Assembly (NCBI GenBank): GCA_021647465.1
Contig: JAKIUQ010000008.1
Coordinates: 66,555-130,554 of the forward strand
Direction: 5' to 3'
From: Emcibacter sp.
GTDB lineage: Bacteria > Pseudomonadota > Alphaproteobacteria > Sphingomonadales > Emcibacteraceae
DNA: 64,000 bases
Of the stretch, positions 1-8,303 are shown piece by piece. The number at the start of each line of letters is the position of its first letter. Position 1 is the stretch's first letter. The notes beneath the pieces are model-generated. The model searched no databases. It worked only from the letters and a program-made list of their open reading frames with translations, and had not been told where the DNA came from. A program made the position numbers and the translations under genes.

Positions 1-722
1 ACCGTAAACTGGCTTACAAAAAACTGGATGGAAAAGGGCCAACAGTGGTTTTCTTTCCCGGATTTATGTCTGATATGGAAGGCTCAAAAGCTGTGGCATT
101 GGCGGAATTTTGCAAGGCGCGCGGCCAAGCCTATGTGCGGTTTGATTATTCGGGACACGGACAATCCGGCGGCGATTTCAAGGATGGCACCATTGGGGCG
201 TGGGCCGAAGATGCGGCGGCGATCATAGATCAGGTGGCGGAGGGAGCGTTGATCTTGGTCGGCTCAAGCATGGGCGGCTGGATCGGGCTATTATCTGCGC
301 TCAAACGAAAAGAACGGGTGAAGGCTTTCGTTGGTCTGGCCGCGGCCCCCGACTTTACCAAGGAATTATGTTGGGATAAATATTCTGACGAGGTCAAGGC
401 GACATTGGAGAGGGAGGGCATTTATTATGAGGCCTGCGATTACGGCGATGATCCCTATCCCATGACCATGATATTGCTTAAAGAAGGCAATGATCATCTG
501 TTGCTGGATAAAGAAATTGACCTTGAATGCCCCGTGCGTCTGATGCAGGGGATGCGGGACCCGGACGTGCCGCCCGTGACGGCGCAACGAATTTCAGACA
601 AGCTCAAATCCGAAGACGTGGTGATCACCTATATCAAAAATGGCGACCACCGTTTGTCAACGAACGTTGATTTAAAGCGATTGTGTCAGATGGTGAAAGA
701 GGTTTCAGGAGAATTGACATGA
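1..722 (+). CDS. Alpha/beta hydrolase, 5' end outside the window
   Basis: The open frame runs in from the left edge (codons from base 3) with no start or ribosome site, so the N-terminus is missing. The visible part has the alpha/beta-hydrolase order: an oxyanion-region PGFMSDMEGSKA, then the nucleophile elbow GSSMGG (about base 261-278), a later acidic MRDPDVP and a C-terminal GDH histidine. These fit a Ser-Asp-His triad. The PGFMSDM opening resembles ABHD10-like serine esterases/thioesterases, but the substrate cannot be read from sequence. The stop overlaps the next start in ATGA, suggesting a translationally coupled pair with the cyclase-fold hydrolase. Family assignment is secure; specificity is unknown. 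Confidence 0.85.
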   Translation, partial: RKLAYKKLDGKGPTVVFFPGFMSDMEGSKAVALAEFCKARGQAYVRFDYSGHGQSGGDFKDGTIGAWAEDAAAIIDQVAEGALILVGSSMGGWIGLLSALKRKERVKAFVGLAAAPDFTKELCWDKYSDEVKATLEREGIYYEACDYGDDPYPMTMILLKEGNDHLLLDKEIDLECPVRLMQGMRDPDVPPVTAQRISDKLKSEDVVITYIKNGDHRLSTNVDLKRLCQMVKEVSGELT

Positions 723-1393
723 CCGGAAAAACTCAAAAACTGATTGATGTCAGCCATGTGGTTGAACATGGTATGATCACTTATAAAGGCCTGCCCGCGC
801 CGATTATCTGTGATTATCTCAGCCGGGAAGCTTCGGAGCAGATTTACGAAGACGGCACGTCATTTCATATTGGCCGTATTGACATGGTGGCCAATACGGG
901 GACTTATCTGGATGCGCCCTTCCATCGTTTTGAGGCGGGCAAAGACCTGTCGGAACTTGATCTTTCCAGTCTGGCCAATCTGGACGGGCTGGTGATCAAT
1001 GTTGGCCCGGATGTGCGGGAAATAACGCCGCAGAATTTTTCCGCTATGGGTATAAAAGGAAAGGCGGTTCTGATCCGCACCGATTGGTCCGGTCATTGGG
1101 GCCGTGATCAGTATTTTGAAGATTACCCTTATTTAAATCTGGCCGCCGCAGAATATTTGCGGGATCAGGGGGCGGTTCTTGTGGGGATTGATTCCCATAA
1201 TATTGATGATACAAGGGGCAATTCCCGTCCGGTACATTCAACCCTGCTGGGGGCGGATATTCCCATTGTTGAGCATATGACAGGCCTGCGGGATTTGCCG
1301 GAAACAGGATTTAAATTTTTTGCGGTTCCGGTGAAAGTCAAGGGCATGGGGACTTTTCCGGTACGGGCTTTCGGGCTTATAAATCACTTATAA
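719..1393 (+). CDS. Cyclase family protein (kynurenine formamidase-like hydrolase)
   Basis: A 224-residue protein of the cyclase/kynurenine-formamidase fold (PF04199 type), a metal-dependent amidohydrolase-like family. It shows NTGTYLDAPFHRF, the family's metal-binding GT-x-x-DAP-x-H signature, and later DSHNIDD and HSTLLGADIPIVEH. The ATG at 719 is preferred over upstream in-frame codons because it follows AGGAGA and overlaps the previous stop (ATGA). It could be a kynurenine formamidase or a related arylformamidase. No other kynurenine-pathway gene is visible nearby, so I leave the substrate open. The 3' end overlaps the convergent next gene by six bases. Confidence 0.85.
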   Translation: MTGKTQKLIDVSHVVEHGMITYKGLPAPIICDYLSREASEQIYEDGTSFHIGRIDMVANTGTYLDAPFHRFEAGKDLSELDLSSLANLDGLVINVGPDVREITPQNFSAMGIKGKAVLIRTDWSGHWGRDQYFEDYPYLNLAAAEYLRDQGAVLVGIDSHNIDDTRGNSRPVHSTLLGADIPIVEHMTGLRDLPETGFKFFAVPVKVKGMGTFPVRAFGLINHL

Positions 1394-2269
1394 ATCTCTG
1401 GTCAATGCTGAGAAGCCTTTTTTATAGGTGGGGTATTTCAGGGTGATCCCCAGTTCCTGTTTGAGGCGATCATTCCGGACGCGTTTGTTTTCTGAATAGA
1501 ATATTTTCATCATAGGTGACATTTCGGCGTCCGCGAAATCAAGGGGCGGCAGAGGGGGGCGGCCCAAAAGATCACAGATATGGTCAAGGACTTCAGAGCT
1601 TTCTGCGGGCATATTATCGACCACATTATATGTTCTGCCCGGATTGGGCGCATTCATGGAGGCGATCAAGACTTGCGCAATATCGGCCACATGAATACGC
1701 GAGAAATATTGCTTAGGCTTTATGATTTTCCTTGCCCGCCCGGCGAGCAGGTTGGACAGCGGGCCTTTATCAGGCCCATAAATGCTGCCAAGCCGGAAAA
1801 TATGTACAGGGATTTGATGGTCATGGAGCATTTTGAGCCAGCCTTGCTCCGCCGCCAGCCTTTGACGTCCTTTTGCCGATGTGGGGGCCGGGCGGCTGTT
1901 ATCACCCACCCAATCGCCGTCCCTGTCACCATATATGCCCGTGGTGGATAAAAGCCCGAGCCATTTGAGGTTTTTGAGCTTTGAGATTTCCGCCGCATGA
2001 TGCCGCAGGACAGGATCGCCGATATTTTCCTGCGGAGGGATGGAAATGAGCATATGGCTGATATCAGATAAATTGGCCGCAGCGTGATTCATGGGGTGTG
2101 CGCCGTTGAATATATATTCGGATATGGCCGGGCCAGGCAGGTTTCGTAAACTGCGATATGTGCCGCTGAATTGCCAAGGCGTATTTTGGTCCTTCAGATG
2201 GTCAATTAAATGCCGCGCGGTATAGCCCAGTCCAAAACAAAATAATTTATTATACATTATTTTTCTCAT
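1388..2269 (-). CDS. NAD(P)-dependent epimerase/SDR family protein
   Basis: A 293-residue extended-SDR-like protein. The N-terminal CFGLGYTARHL is a Rossmann dinucleotide-binding loop of the YeeZ-like type (GxGY). The segment around LLSTTGIYGD matches the Ser/Tyr region of NAD-dependent epimerases. VHIFRLGSIYGP and RIHVADIAQVL are typical later motifs. The reaction is not determined. Start choice is uncertain: an ATG at 2257 (MYNKLF) is equally plausible, and neither has a clear Shine-Dalgarno. It converges on the cyclase gene with a six-base overlap. Confidence 0.8.
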   Translation of the reverse strand: MRKIMYNKLFCFGLGYTARHLIDHLKDQNTPWQFSGTYRSLRNLPGPAISEYIFNGAHPMNHAAANLSDISHMLISIPPQENIGDPVLRHHAAEISKLKNLKWLGLLSTTGIYGDRDGDWVGDNSRPAPTSAKGRQRLAAEQGWLKMLHDHQIPVHIFRLGSIYGPDKGPLSNLLAGRARKIIKPKQYFSRIHVADIAQVLIASMNAPNPGRTYNVVDNMPAESSEVLDHICDLLGRPPLPPLDFADAEMSPMMKIFYSENKRVRNDRLKQELGITLKYPTYKKGFSALTRDL

Positions 2270-2351
2270 TTTATTATTTTCGACATATTCTTGCCGGAAA
2301 AATCATGATAATGGTTTGATCTGATAGAAGTTTAAGGTCATATCCCGGCAA

Positions 2352-3179
2352 ATGAAATCTTTATTCTCTTTGGTTGTTATAAATAGTCTTTTTATGAGCG
2401 CCGCATTGGCGGAGGAAAGCGAATCTCAAAAATATCAGAGATGTATGTCGCTGGCGCAAAGCTCTGAGCCGGAGAAACAGGCTGAGGCGGTGCAATATGC
2501 GACGGACTGGATTTTTGGGCGCACTACCGGTTTTGCGGGCGGGGTTCCGGCAGGCCATTGTAAGGCGCTTGCCCTGCTGGGATTAGGCAAGCCGCAGGCC
2601 GCGGCCCAACTTCTGGAAAAACTGGCAGAAAATTTGATCATTAGCGCAAAATCTGATTTTCGCAGGCAGCAAAAAAATGATCAGCTCGCATTGGAGCTAT
2701 ATTTACAGGCAGCATTGGCGTGGAAGGCGGCAAAGGATTATAATAAATCTTATTTGGCTTATAGTTCTGCGCTTTCTTCTATTAAGCAAGGGTCATCATT
2801 GATCAAAACCCGCGCCTTGCTTCATGCGTTATATCTGGAGCGCGGCACTTTGCAGATATTGCGCCGTCAATATAAAGCCGCGATTGAGGATTTAACCCAT
2901 GCCATTGAACAGGATGAGCAGGATTTTGCGGGGTTTCTGCAACGGGCGAAAGCCTATCGTAAAAGAAAGTATTTTCTGAAAGCACGGCTGGATTTAAGGC
3001 AGGCCATGATATTGGCACCGGAACATCGGGATATTCTGCTGGAACAGGGCATATTATACCGCGCGTCCGGCAACAAAATTGACGCACAATTGGTTTGGCA
3101 AAAAATTCTGACGCTCTATCCAGAATCTGAACATGCTGATTTGGCACAAGAAAACCTTGATTTGCTAGAGGTGGATTGA
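2352..3179 (+). CDS. Exported tetratricopeptide-repeat protein
   Basis: A 275-residue protein with a Sec signal peptide (hydrophobic SLFSLVVINSLFMSAALA, cleavage likely after ALA). The mature part is helical. Around residues 160-260 it has TPR-like repeats: an A-I-x-D-L-x-x-A-I pattern, then FLQRAKAYRKRKYFLKARLD, then LEQGILYRASGNKIDA. It is probably a periplasmic scaffold for protein contacts. Nothing shows which partner it binds. It is transcribed divergently from the SDR gene with an 82-base gap. Confidence 0.75.
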   Translation: MKSLFSLVVINSLFMSAALAEESESQKYQRCMSLAQSSEPEKQAEAVQYATDWIFGRTTGFAGGVPAGHCKALALLGLGKPQAAAQLLEKLAENLIISAKSDFRRQQKNDQLALELYLQAALAWKAAKDYNKSYLAYSSALSSIKQGSSLIKTRALLHALYLERGTLQILRRQYKAAIEDLTHAIEQDEQDFAGFLQRAKAYRKRKYFLKARLDLRQAMILAPEHRDILLEQGILYRASGNKIDAQLVWQKILTLYPESEHADLAQENLDLLEVD

Positions 3180-3269
3180 CGGGTCGCCACATTTAGGACA
3201 TATTTGTTGAGCAACCTGTGGCTGCTAACAATTCGATTGGGGATATCAATGATTAACAGGAGACTATCC

Positions 3270-3659
3270 ATGAATAAGTTGATGAGGACGATTCTTTCAC
3301 CAAAATTACTCGTTGCAATTATTGCGGCGACATCATTTATGATTACGCCGGCGATCAGCCATCCCGGGGAAAAAGGCGATAAAAATAAATCTGAAATGAT
3401 GATGAAAAAAGATATGAGTCAAGCGGATAAAGAGGCCTGGAAAGCCAAAAAGAAAGCCATGAAAGAAAAATGTATGGCTGACCCTGAAGCCTGCAAAGCT
3501 GAGAAAAAAGCAAGAAAAGAAGCCTGGAAAAAGAAATGTGCGGCAGACCCAGAAGCCTGTAAAGCCTATAAAGAAAAGAAGAAAATGCACAAAATGAAAA
3601 TGAAGGAACATATGAAAGACCATATGAAAGAAAAAGGCAAAAAAGAAATGGATGATTAA
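3270..3659 (+). CDS. Small exported Lys/Met-rich protein with Cys-containing repeats
   Basis: 129 residues. A signal peptide (LLVAIIAATSFMITPAISH) is followed by a very basic, Met- and Lys-rich mature chain. Two copies of a unit containing ADPEACKA, each with two cysteines (KCMADPEACKAEKK and KCAADPEACKAYKE), sit in the middle. The tail MKMKEHMKDHMKEKGK is rich in Met and His. The start at 3270 is chosen for AACAGGAGA upstream and the signal peptide that follows. I do not recognise a family. The Met/His/Cys content allows metal binding, but that is inference only. An intrinsic terminator follows directly. Confidence 0.7.
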   Translation: MNKLMRTILSPKLLVAIIAATSFMITPAISHPGEKGDKNKSEMMMKKDMSQADKEAWKAKKKAMKEKCMADPEACKAEKKARKEAWKKKCAADPEACKAYKEKKKMHKMKMKEHMKDHMKEKGKKEMDD

Positions 3660-3685
3660 TTCAGGTCATCAGTTCTTATAAATAG

Positions 3686-3711
3686 AAGGAGGTGCTTGCA
3701 CCTCCTTTTTT
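3686..3711 (+). terminator. Intrinsic terminator after the Lys/Met-rich gene
   Basis: A perfect 9-bp stem (AAGGAGGTG paired with CACCTCCTT) with a CTTG loop runs into a T tract. The T tract overlaps the stop codon of the convergent queG gene. Confidence 0.85.
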
Positions 3712-4828
3712 ATCTGTCCCATTCTATAAGAACATCCTGATCCGTCTCGCCCCTGCGGTGTTTCTTCTTTAAGGCGTCAAATTTATTAACTTCACATAAC
3801 TGGGAAAGCGCCCAAACGGCCATGGCGCGAATGATCAAGGCCGGGTCCTCAAGATGTTTGATGATTTTGGGAATAAGCGATGTGTTTTGGCTGTTTCCTG
3901 CGGCTATTAAGACATTGCGAATGAAGTAGTCCCTTTTGATGCGCTTGATCGGTGAGCCAGAAAAAACCTGTCGGAAAGAGGTGTCGTCCAATTCAATCAA
4001 GTCCCCCAATTCTGGATGGACAAGTTCCGGGCGGGGAAGATAGGCGGGTTCATCCAGTTTTTTGGCAAATTTATTCCATGGACAGACCGCCAGACAATCG
4101 TCGCAACCATAAATGCGGTTGCCCATGGGTTTCCTGAATTCTTTGGCAATATGGCCCTTATATTCAATGGTAAGATACGATATGCAGCGCCGGGCATCCA
4201 GTTGATTTGGTGCTGGAAAGGCGTTCGTTGGGCATATGTCTAGGCATTTGCTGCAGCTGCCGCAATGATCAATTTCGGGCGGGTCGGGCGTAAGCGAAAG
4301 GGTGGTGAAAATGCTGCCCAGAAAGAGCCAGGAGCCATAATCACGGCTCACCAGATTAGTATGCTTGCCCTGCCAGCCAAGGCCGGATTTGGCCGCCAGG
4401 GGCTTTTCCATAACAGGGGCCGTATCAACAAAAACTTTGACATCGGCATTAAATTTATTGTGCAAATCACGGGCCACCTGTTTTAGTTTTTTTTTGACCA
4501 CATCATGATAATCTTTGCCGCGCGCATAGACCGAAATATTGCCCATATTTTTTAACTTCAAGGCATCAAGTGGATTTTGATCCGGGCTATAATTCATCGC
4601 TAGCAGAATGATGCTTTTTACGTCGGGCCACAGGATGCGGGGGTCTGACCTTCTGTCCGTTTTTTCCCTCATCCAGTCCATATCGCCGTGATGGCCTTTA
4701 TCAAGAAATTGCTGGAAATAGGCGGCATTTGGCTCTAACCCAGAAGGGTCAGTGATTCGTATCACGTCAAAACCAGCCTCTTTTGCTGTTTTGATGATAT
4801 GGTGCTTTGCGGCTGTTGCGTCCGGCAT
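3710..4828 (-). CDS. queG: Epoxyqueuosine reductase QueG
   Basis: A 372-residue cobalamin- and Fe-S-dependent reductase that makes queuosine from epoxyqueuosine in tRNA, in the cytoplasm. Two ferredoxin-type clusters are visible: CGSCSKCLDICPTNAF and CDDCLAVCPWNKF. The upstream DUF1730-like segment (MNYSPDQNP, ARGKDYH, KVFVDTAPVMEKPLAAKSGLGW) is diagnostic. The C-terminus has a HEAT-like helical tail (AMAVWALSQL). Length is typical. The start lies five bases after the GST stop, so the two are probably co-transcribed from upstream of the GST. Confidence 0.95.
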   Translation of the reverse strand: MPDATAAKHHIIKTAKEAGFDVIRITDPSGLEPNAAYFQQFLDKGHHGDMDWMREKTDRRSDPRILWPDVKSIILLAMNYSPDQNPLDALKLKNMGNISVYARGKDYHDVVKKKLKQVARDLHNKFNADVKVFVDTAPVMEKPLAAKSGLGWQGKHTNLVSRDYGSWLFLGSIFTTLSLTPDPPEIDHCGSCSKCLDICPTNAFPAPNQLDARRCISYLTIEYKGHIAKEFRKPMGNRIYGCDDCLAVCPWNKFAKKLDEPAYLPRPELVHPELGDLIELDDTSFRQVFSGSPIKRIKRDYFIRNVLIAAGNSQNTSLIPKIIKHLEDPALIIRAMAVWALSQLCEVNKFDALKKKHRRGETDQDVLIEWDR

Positions 4829-4833
4829 AGGGA

Positions 4834-5502
4834 TTAAAAATCAAGATTTTTGTAATGGGACACCGGCGGCAGTCCGGCAATCAAATCCTTGAGTAAGGGC
4901 CGAAAAGAAGGCCTTGACTTAATGCGCGCATACCAGTCTTTCGCGCCTGAAAAATCTTCCCACGGGACATCCCCTAAATAATCTATGCAGGACAGATGGC
5001 TTGCTGCCGTAATATCGGCGTAGGAGATATCATCGCCGCCGAGCCAGTTGCGCCGTTCGGCCAGATATTCAATATATTTTAAATGCTGTTTTAGATTGGT
5101 GCTCGCGCATCGGATATTATCGGCCTCGGGCACGCCGAGCTTCAGAAAACGTTTCATGATTTTCTCGGTAATAAGCAGCGAAGTGACCTCTTCATTGAAT
5201 TTTACATCAAACCAGTCAATCAGGCGGCGTATTTCCGCCCGTGCGCTGGTGGCCTCCCCGAGCAATGGGCTGCCCGTATTGGTTTCCTCCAGATATTCAC
5301 GAATGGCATAGCTTCCGCTTAGGGTCAGGCCATCTTCCATAATCATAACCGGCACAGTCCCCGCCGGATTAAGCGCCAGAAATTCCTGACGTCGTGCCCA
5401 GGGAAGTTCAAGCATCAGTTCAAATTCAACATTCTTTTCCATCAGGGCCATACGGACGGCTCTGGAAAAAGGGGAAAACCAATAATGATATAATTTATTC
5501 AT
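4834..5502 (-). CDS. Glutathione S-transferase family protein
   Basis: A 222-residue GST. The N-terminal thioredoxin-like domain begins with LYHYWFSPFSRAVRMAL and contains the cis-proline segment GTVPVMIMEDG, followed by LSGSYAIREYLEE, the usual glutathione-gamma-glutamyl contact. The C-terminal helical domain contains the N-capping-box-like ISYADITAASHL. It may conjugate or reduce electrophilic substrates, but the class and substrate are unclear. It lies directly upstream of queG on the same strand. Confidence 0.88.
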   Translation of the reverse strand: MNKLYHYWFSPFSRAVRMALMEKNVEFELMLELPWARRQEFLALNPAGTVPVMIMEDGLTLSGSYAIREYLEETNTGSPLLGEATSARAEIRRLIDWFDVKFNEEVTSLLITEKIMKRFLKLGVPEADNIRCASTNLKQHLKYIEYLAERRNWLGGDDISYADITAASHLSCIDYLGDVPWEDFSGAKDWYARIKSRPSFRPLLKDLIAGLPPVSHYKNLDF

Positions 5503-5588
5503 GAATTGATTCTACAGAAAGCCACTGGAAATGTCCTAGAAAAAATAACGAAAATATGAATTTTTTATATCCTTTAAAAAAATACTTT

Positions 5589-5614
5589 AATACTTGAACA
5601 ATTGTTTAAATATT
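5589..5614 (+). promoter_or_regulatory. SmtB/CzrA-type operator upstream of the efflux operon
   Basis: A 26-bp imperfect palindrome whose halves AATACTTGAACAA and TTGTTTAAATATT are near reverse complements. The core TGAACA with a mirrored TGTTTA closely follows the 12-2-12 operator known for SmtB-type repressors. It ends 14 bases before the preferred ArsR start. This argues against the in-frame TTG at 5602, which lies inside it. Confidence 0.7.
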
Positions 5615-5628
5615 GGCATAAGGATGCT

Positions 5629-5940
5629 ATGGAACAATTATATGAAGATGATGCCACCGAGCTGGCAGAGATATTTCATCTGCTGGGTGATGCCAGCAGG
5701 TTACGGATCGTATTTGCCTGTCTGGGGGCGCCGATAAGTTCTGGCGTTCTTGCCGAAGGGCTGGGGCTTAGTCCATCACTCGTAAGTCATCATTTGCGCC
5801 TGTTGAAAGCAGCCCGTATCTTAACCAGTGACCGACAAGGCCGGCAAATTTTCTATTCAGCGTCGGATGACCATATACGGGACATGGTGCGGGATATGGT
5901 TGTTCATATTAAAGAAGATCACGAAGAGGATACGGTTTAA
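5629..5940 (+). CDS. ArsR/SmtB-family metal-sensing repressor
   Basis: 103 residues from ATG 5629 (AAGG just upstream). The winged-helix core reads LGDASRLRIVFACL, then VLAEGLGLSPSLVSHHLRLLKAARIL, the recognition helix, then the wing RQGRQIFYS. The C-terminal helix has D80-x-H82, H93 and E96, the exact spacing of the alpha-5 Zn/Co site of SmtB/CzrA (DxH-x10-HxxE). It should release DNA when Zn(II) or Co(II) binds. Its stop overlaps the CDF transporter start (TAATG), making a self-regulated efflux operon. Confidence 0.9.
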   Translation: MEQLYEDDATELAEIFHLLGDASRLRIVFACLGAPISSGVLAEGLGLSPSLVSHHLRLLKAARILTSDRQGRQIFYSASDDHIRDMVRDMVVHIKEDHEEDTV

Positions 5941-6557
5941 TGTCAGGATGTTGCGACCATGATGATATTGATCAAGAGGCGCTTGAGGTAAAATCCTTCC
6001 GCCGGGTGTTGTGGATCGTTATGATTATCAACGGCGTTATGTTTTTTGCGGAATTCAGCGGGGCTTTTTTCGCCGATTCCGTGGCGTTACAGGCCGATGC
6101 GCTGGATTTTCTGGGCGATACGGTGACCTATGCCATAACGCTGCTCGCTTTGGGCTATCCTCTGGCGATCAGGGCCAGGGCGGCCATGTTCAAAGGGATC
6201 AGCCTTGGCCTGCTCGGGCTGTGGGTATTTGGTCAGATGATTTACTATTTTATCAGTGGCCAGATACCGTCTTATCAAATTATGGGCATGATGGGGGTTA
6301 TCGCCTTCATTGCCAACCTGGTCAGTGCGATACTGCTTTACCGTTACCGGGTGGGGGACAGCAATATGCAGTCTGTCTGGCTGTGTTCACGCAATGATGC
6401 CATCGGGAATATTGCCATTATCATTGCCGCATCCGGGGTATTTGTTACCGGAACGGGCTGGCCTGATTTTGCCGTGGCCACCATCATAGCCTCACTAGCC
6501 GTAACAGCAAGTTACCGGATTATCAAACTGGCAGCTATTGAGATAAGGGCCGCATGA
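5940..6557 (+). CDS. Cation diffusion facilitator (CDF) metal efflux protein
   Basis: A 205-residue inner-membrane protein with about six transmembrane segments and no cytoplasmic C-terminal domain, so shorter than classical CDF proteins. Metal-site residues are in place: ADALDFLGD in TM2 and CSRNDAIGN in TM5. The N-terminal CCDHDD could bind metal. With the upstream SmtB-like sensor it most likely exports Zn(II) or Co(II) in exchange for protons. This truncated CDF form next to an ArsR gene is a common pairing. Confidence 0.9.
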   Translation: MSGCCDHDDIDQEALEVKSFRRVLWIVMIINGVMFFAEFSGAFFADSVALQADALDFLGDTVTYAITLLALGYPLAIRARAAMFKGISLGLLGLWVFGQMIYYFISGQIPSYQIMGMMGVIAFIANLVSAILLYRYRVGDSNMQSVWLCSRNDAIGNIAIIIAASGVFVTGTGWPDFAVATIIASLAVTASYRIIKLAAIEIRAA

Positions 6558-6559
6558 CT

Positions 6560-6641
6560 ATATTAACGACGCGTCCGAGGCGCCATCATATTAACGACGC
6601 ATCAGACGCGGTAATATTATATTAAGGACGCATCAGATGCG
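6560..6641. repeat. Three degenerate 23-bp repeats derived from the DUF3126 gene 3' end
   Basis: Copies at 6560-6582, 6588-6610 and 6619-6641. Read on the minus strand, each encodes ASDASLI followed by a stop (taa, tga or tag). The third copy is the real C-terminus of the DUF3126 gene. Differences between copies inside these codons are synonymous. Confidence 0.75.
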
Positions 6642-6850
6642 CCCGGCAGGTCTTCTTCCAGAATGGCGATATTCAGCGCGTAGGATACTTCGCCTTCATC
6701 CTCGTCCCGATAAACCACGCCGATAAATTCATTATTAAAATGTAACTCCATGCTGCCGTCTTTTTGATTTCCGGGATCCAACGTAAATTTTTCGGTCTCG
6801 AATTTGTCATTCAGATACTTGCGCAGGCGCATAATTTCGGTTCTGTTCAT
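6617..6850 (-). CDS. DUF3126 family protein
   Basis: A 77-residue cytoplasmic protein of the small alphaproteobacterial DUF3126 family. It shows the family's LRKYLNDKF start, a beta-rich core LHFNNEFIGVVYRDEDEGEVSYALNI and the ending ILEEDL. Function is unknown. Its start overlaps the stop of the exported protein upstream (ATGA). The C-terminal GASDASLI is outside the family core and belongs to a tandem repeat continuing past the stop codon. Confidence 0.85.
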   Translation of the reverse strand: MNRTEIMRLRKYLNDKFETEKFTLDPGNQKDGSMELHFNNEFIGVVYRDEDEGEVSYALNIAILEEDLPGASDASLI

Positions 6851-7419
6851 TCTGTTTCCTCGAAGTGTCTTTCTAGCTTGGCTAGGTAGGGTTTGACGGT
6901 ATCTATATCAGCCTTATCGTCAGGTGACATGTTTTTTCCAAGTGCCAGCGAATGGTTCATGCTGGTGATAAGCTGTTGTTTCACTTCTGGTGACAAATAG
7001 TCACTTTTTTTTATTTCTGCCAGACTTTTTTGAATTTGCTGCCTTATTTCGGGTGTTATCTCCGAGGTCATTTTTAAAGACATGAAGGCGCGCATTATTC
7101 TGTCCCCGACATTAGCCCATTGTTCAACAGAAGAAAAGCCGGCATCAAAAATGATAGATTTAAATTCATCAAAGGCCTCATGGGTTCTGATTTTTTCCAA
7201 TGAACTGGTCATAGGAGAAAAGCTATTCATATCTCCTTGTTCCATTGGCATATTATCATCCTCGTCAATGTTATATTTCTCGCCTAATTTTTGTAGCGGT
7301 TTCATGGCATTCATGAAATGCTGTATATCTTTTCCATTTAATGGCGTTTCAGCGTGGGCTGATACAAGGCTGCCAAAAAATATTATTATAGCAATGCTGA
7401 ATAAAATGCCTTTTTTCAT
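6847..7419 (-). CDS. Exported hypothetical protein
   Basis: 190 residues with a clear Sec signal peptide (KKGILFSIAIIIFFGSLVSAHA, cut after AHA). The mature part is helical and acidic, without cysteines or recognisable enzyme motifs. Segments such as FDEFKSIIFDAGFSSVEQWANVGDRIMRAF resemble uncharacterised periplasmic helical proteins. I do not recognise a function. It heads a two-gene unit with the DUF3126 gene (4-bp overlap). The 273-base upstream gap to 7693 is AT-rich and I see no clear element in it. Confidence 0.7.
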   Translation of the reverse strand: MKKGILFSIAIIIFFGSLVSAHAETPLNGKDIQHFMNAMKPLQKLGEKYNIDEDDNMPMEQGDMNSFSPMTSSLEKIRTHEAFDEFKSIIFDAGFSSVEQWANVGDRIMRAFMSLKMTSEITPEIRQQIQKSLAEIKKSDYLSPEVKQQLITSMNHSLALGKNMSPDDKADIDTVKPYLAKLERHFEETE

Positions 7420-7692
7420 GTCGTATACCTGTTTTTCTGAGGTTGAATGTCATTACTTTACTATAAAAATTCACCCCATAAGTTTAATCTTTATAAGGTA
7501 GCGGGGTCAATATAATAGGCAAATATATTAATTCTCAAGAATATTTTCATTAAAAAAAATATAAAATTTTATCTTTAAGCTTCGGTTTACATTTCATCTG
7601 TATATTGATTCGGGAAGATAAGATTATACCACGGTTGTTCATATGAAAACATTTGTATGAAATAGATATTAGTAGATGAGGATAGTAAGAAT

Positions 7693-8076
7693 ATGACAAA
7701 ATTTCTGAGTAGATTATGCATTTATGTGAGCGCGGCTGCAGTGCTTACGTTTGGAATGGCAGGACTTTCAGCACAGGCTGAGGCTAATGATATTAGAAAA
7801 TGGCAGAAAAAGATCGTTCATTTGGTAGCTAAAAAGCAGGTGTATCCTCGTTCTGCTATTCGTAAAGAACTTGAAGGCCGCGCAAAGGTCCGGGTAAATA
7901 TTGATCGTACAGGTGCTATTGTTAGCCATGAGGTGATAACGCCAACAGGACAAGCCGTTTTTGATAAAGAAATTCCGAAACTGATGAAGCGGATTAATCC
8001 ATTGCCGGTTCCTCCGGAAAGCCTTACGGATACTGAATTGTCATTCGTGTTGCCATTATCATGGGTAATCAACTAA
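7693..8076 (+). CDS. Periplasmic TonB C-terminal-domain protein
   Basis: 127 residues. A signal peptide (VSAAAVLTFGMAGLSAQAEA) is followed by a TonB/TolA-like C-terminal domain: KKQVYPRSAIRKELEGRAKVRVNIDRTGAIVSHEVITPTGQAVFDKEI. There is no membrane anchor or Pro-rich spacer, so it is not a complete energy transducer. Free-standing TonB-CTD proteins are common in alphaproteobacteria. The partner is unknown and no TonB-dependent receptor is nearby. Confidence 0.85.
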   Translation: MTKFLSRLCIYVSAAAVLTFGMAGLSAQAEANDIRKWQKKIVHLVAKKQVYPRSAIRKELEGRAKVRVNIDRTGAIVSHEVITPTGQAVFDKEIPKLMKRINPLPVPPESLTDTELSFVLPLSWVIN

Positions 8077-8135
8077 AAAATATAGATTATGTAATCTATT
8101 ATTATTTTTCCGGAAATTAATGCCGGAAATCTGTC

Positions 8136-8168
8136 AAAGCGGCCCGTAAATTTACGGCCCGCTTTTTT
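8136..8168 (+). terminator. Intrinsic terminator after the TonB-domain gene
   Basis: A long stem (AAGCGGCCCGTAAA against TTTACGGCCCGCTT, one mismatch) is followed by seven T residues. Confidence 0.75.
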
Positions 8169-8303
8169 TACTTGCCCTTTTGGTCAGAAACAAATATGAC
8201 ATTTTTGTGCGTATAAAGCTTTGCCTGATCGGCGAATTCCTCTATGTTGCGCTGAAGTTCCTTAAATTTTTTAAAGAAAGCGGAAAATTCCGCAGGAGGT
8301 CAA

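Noticed and set aside
6560..6641. A short CRISPR array
   Set aside because: Repeats are degenerate, spacers are only 5-8 bases, and each repeat is a copy of a gene's 3' end. No cas genes are present.
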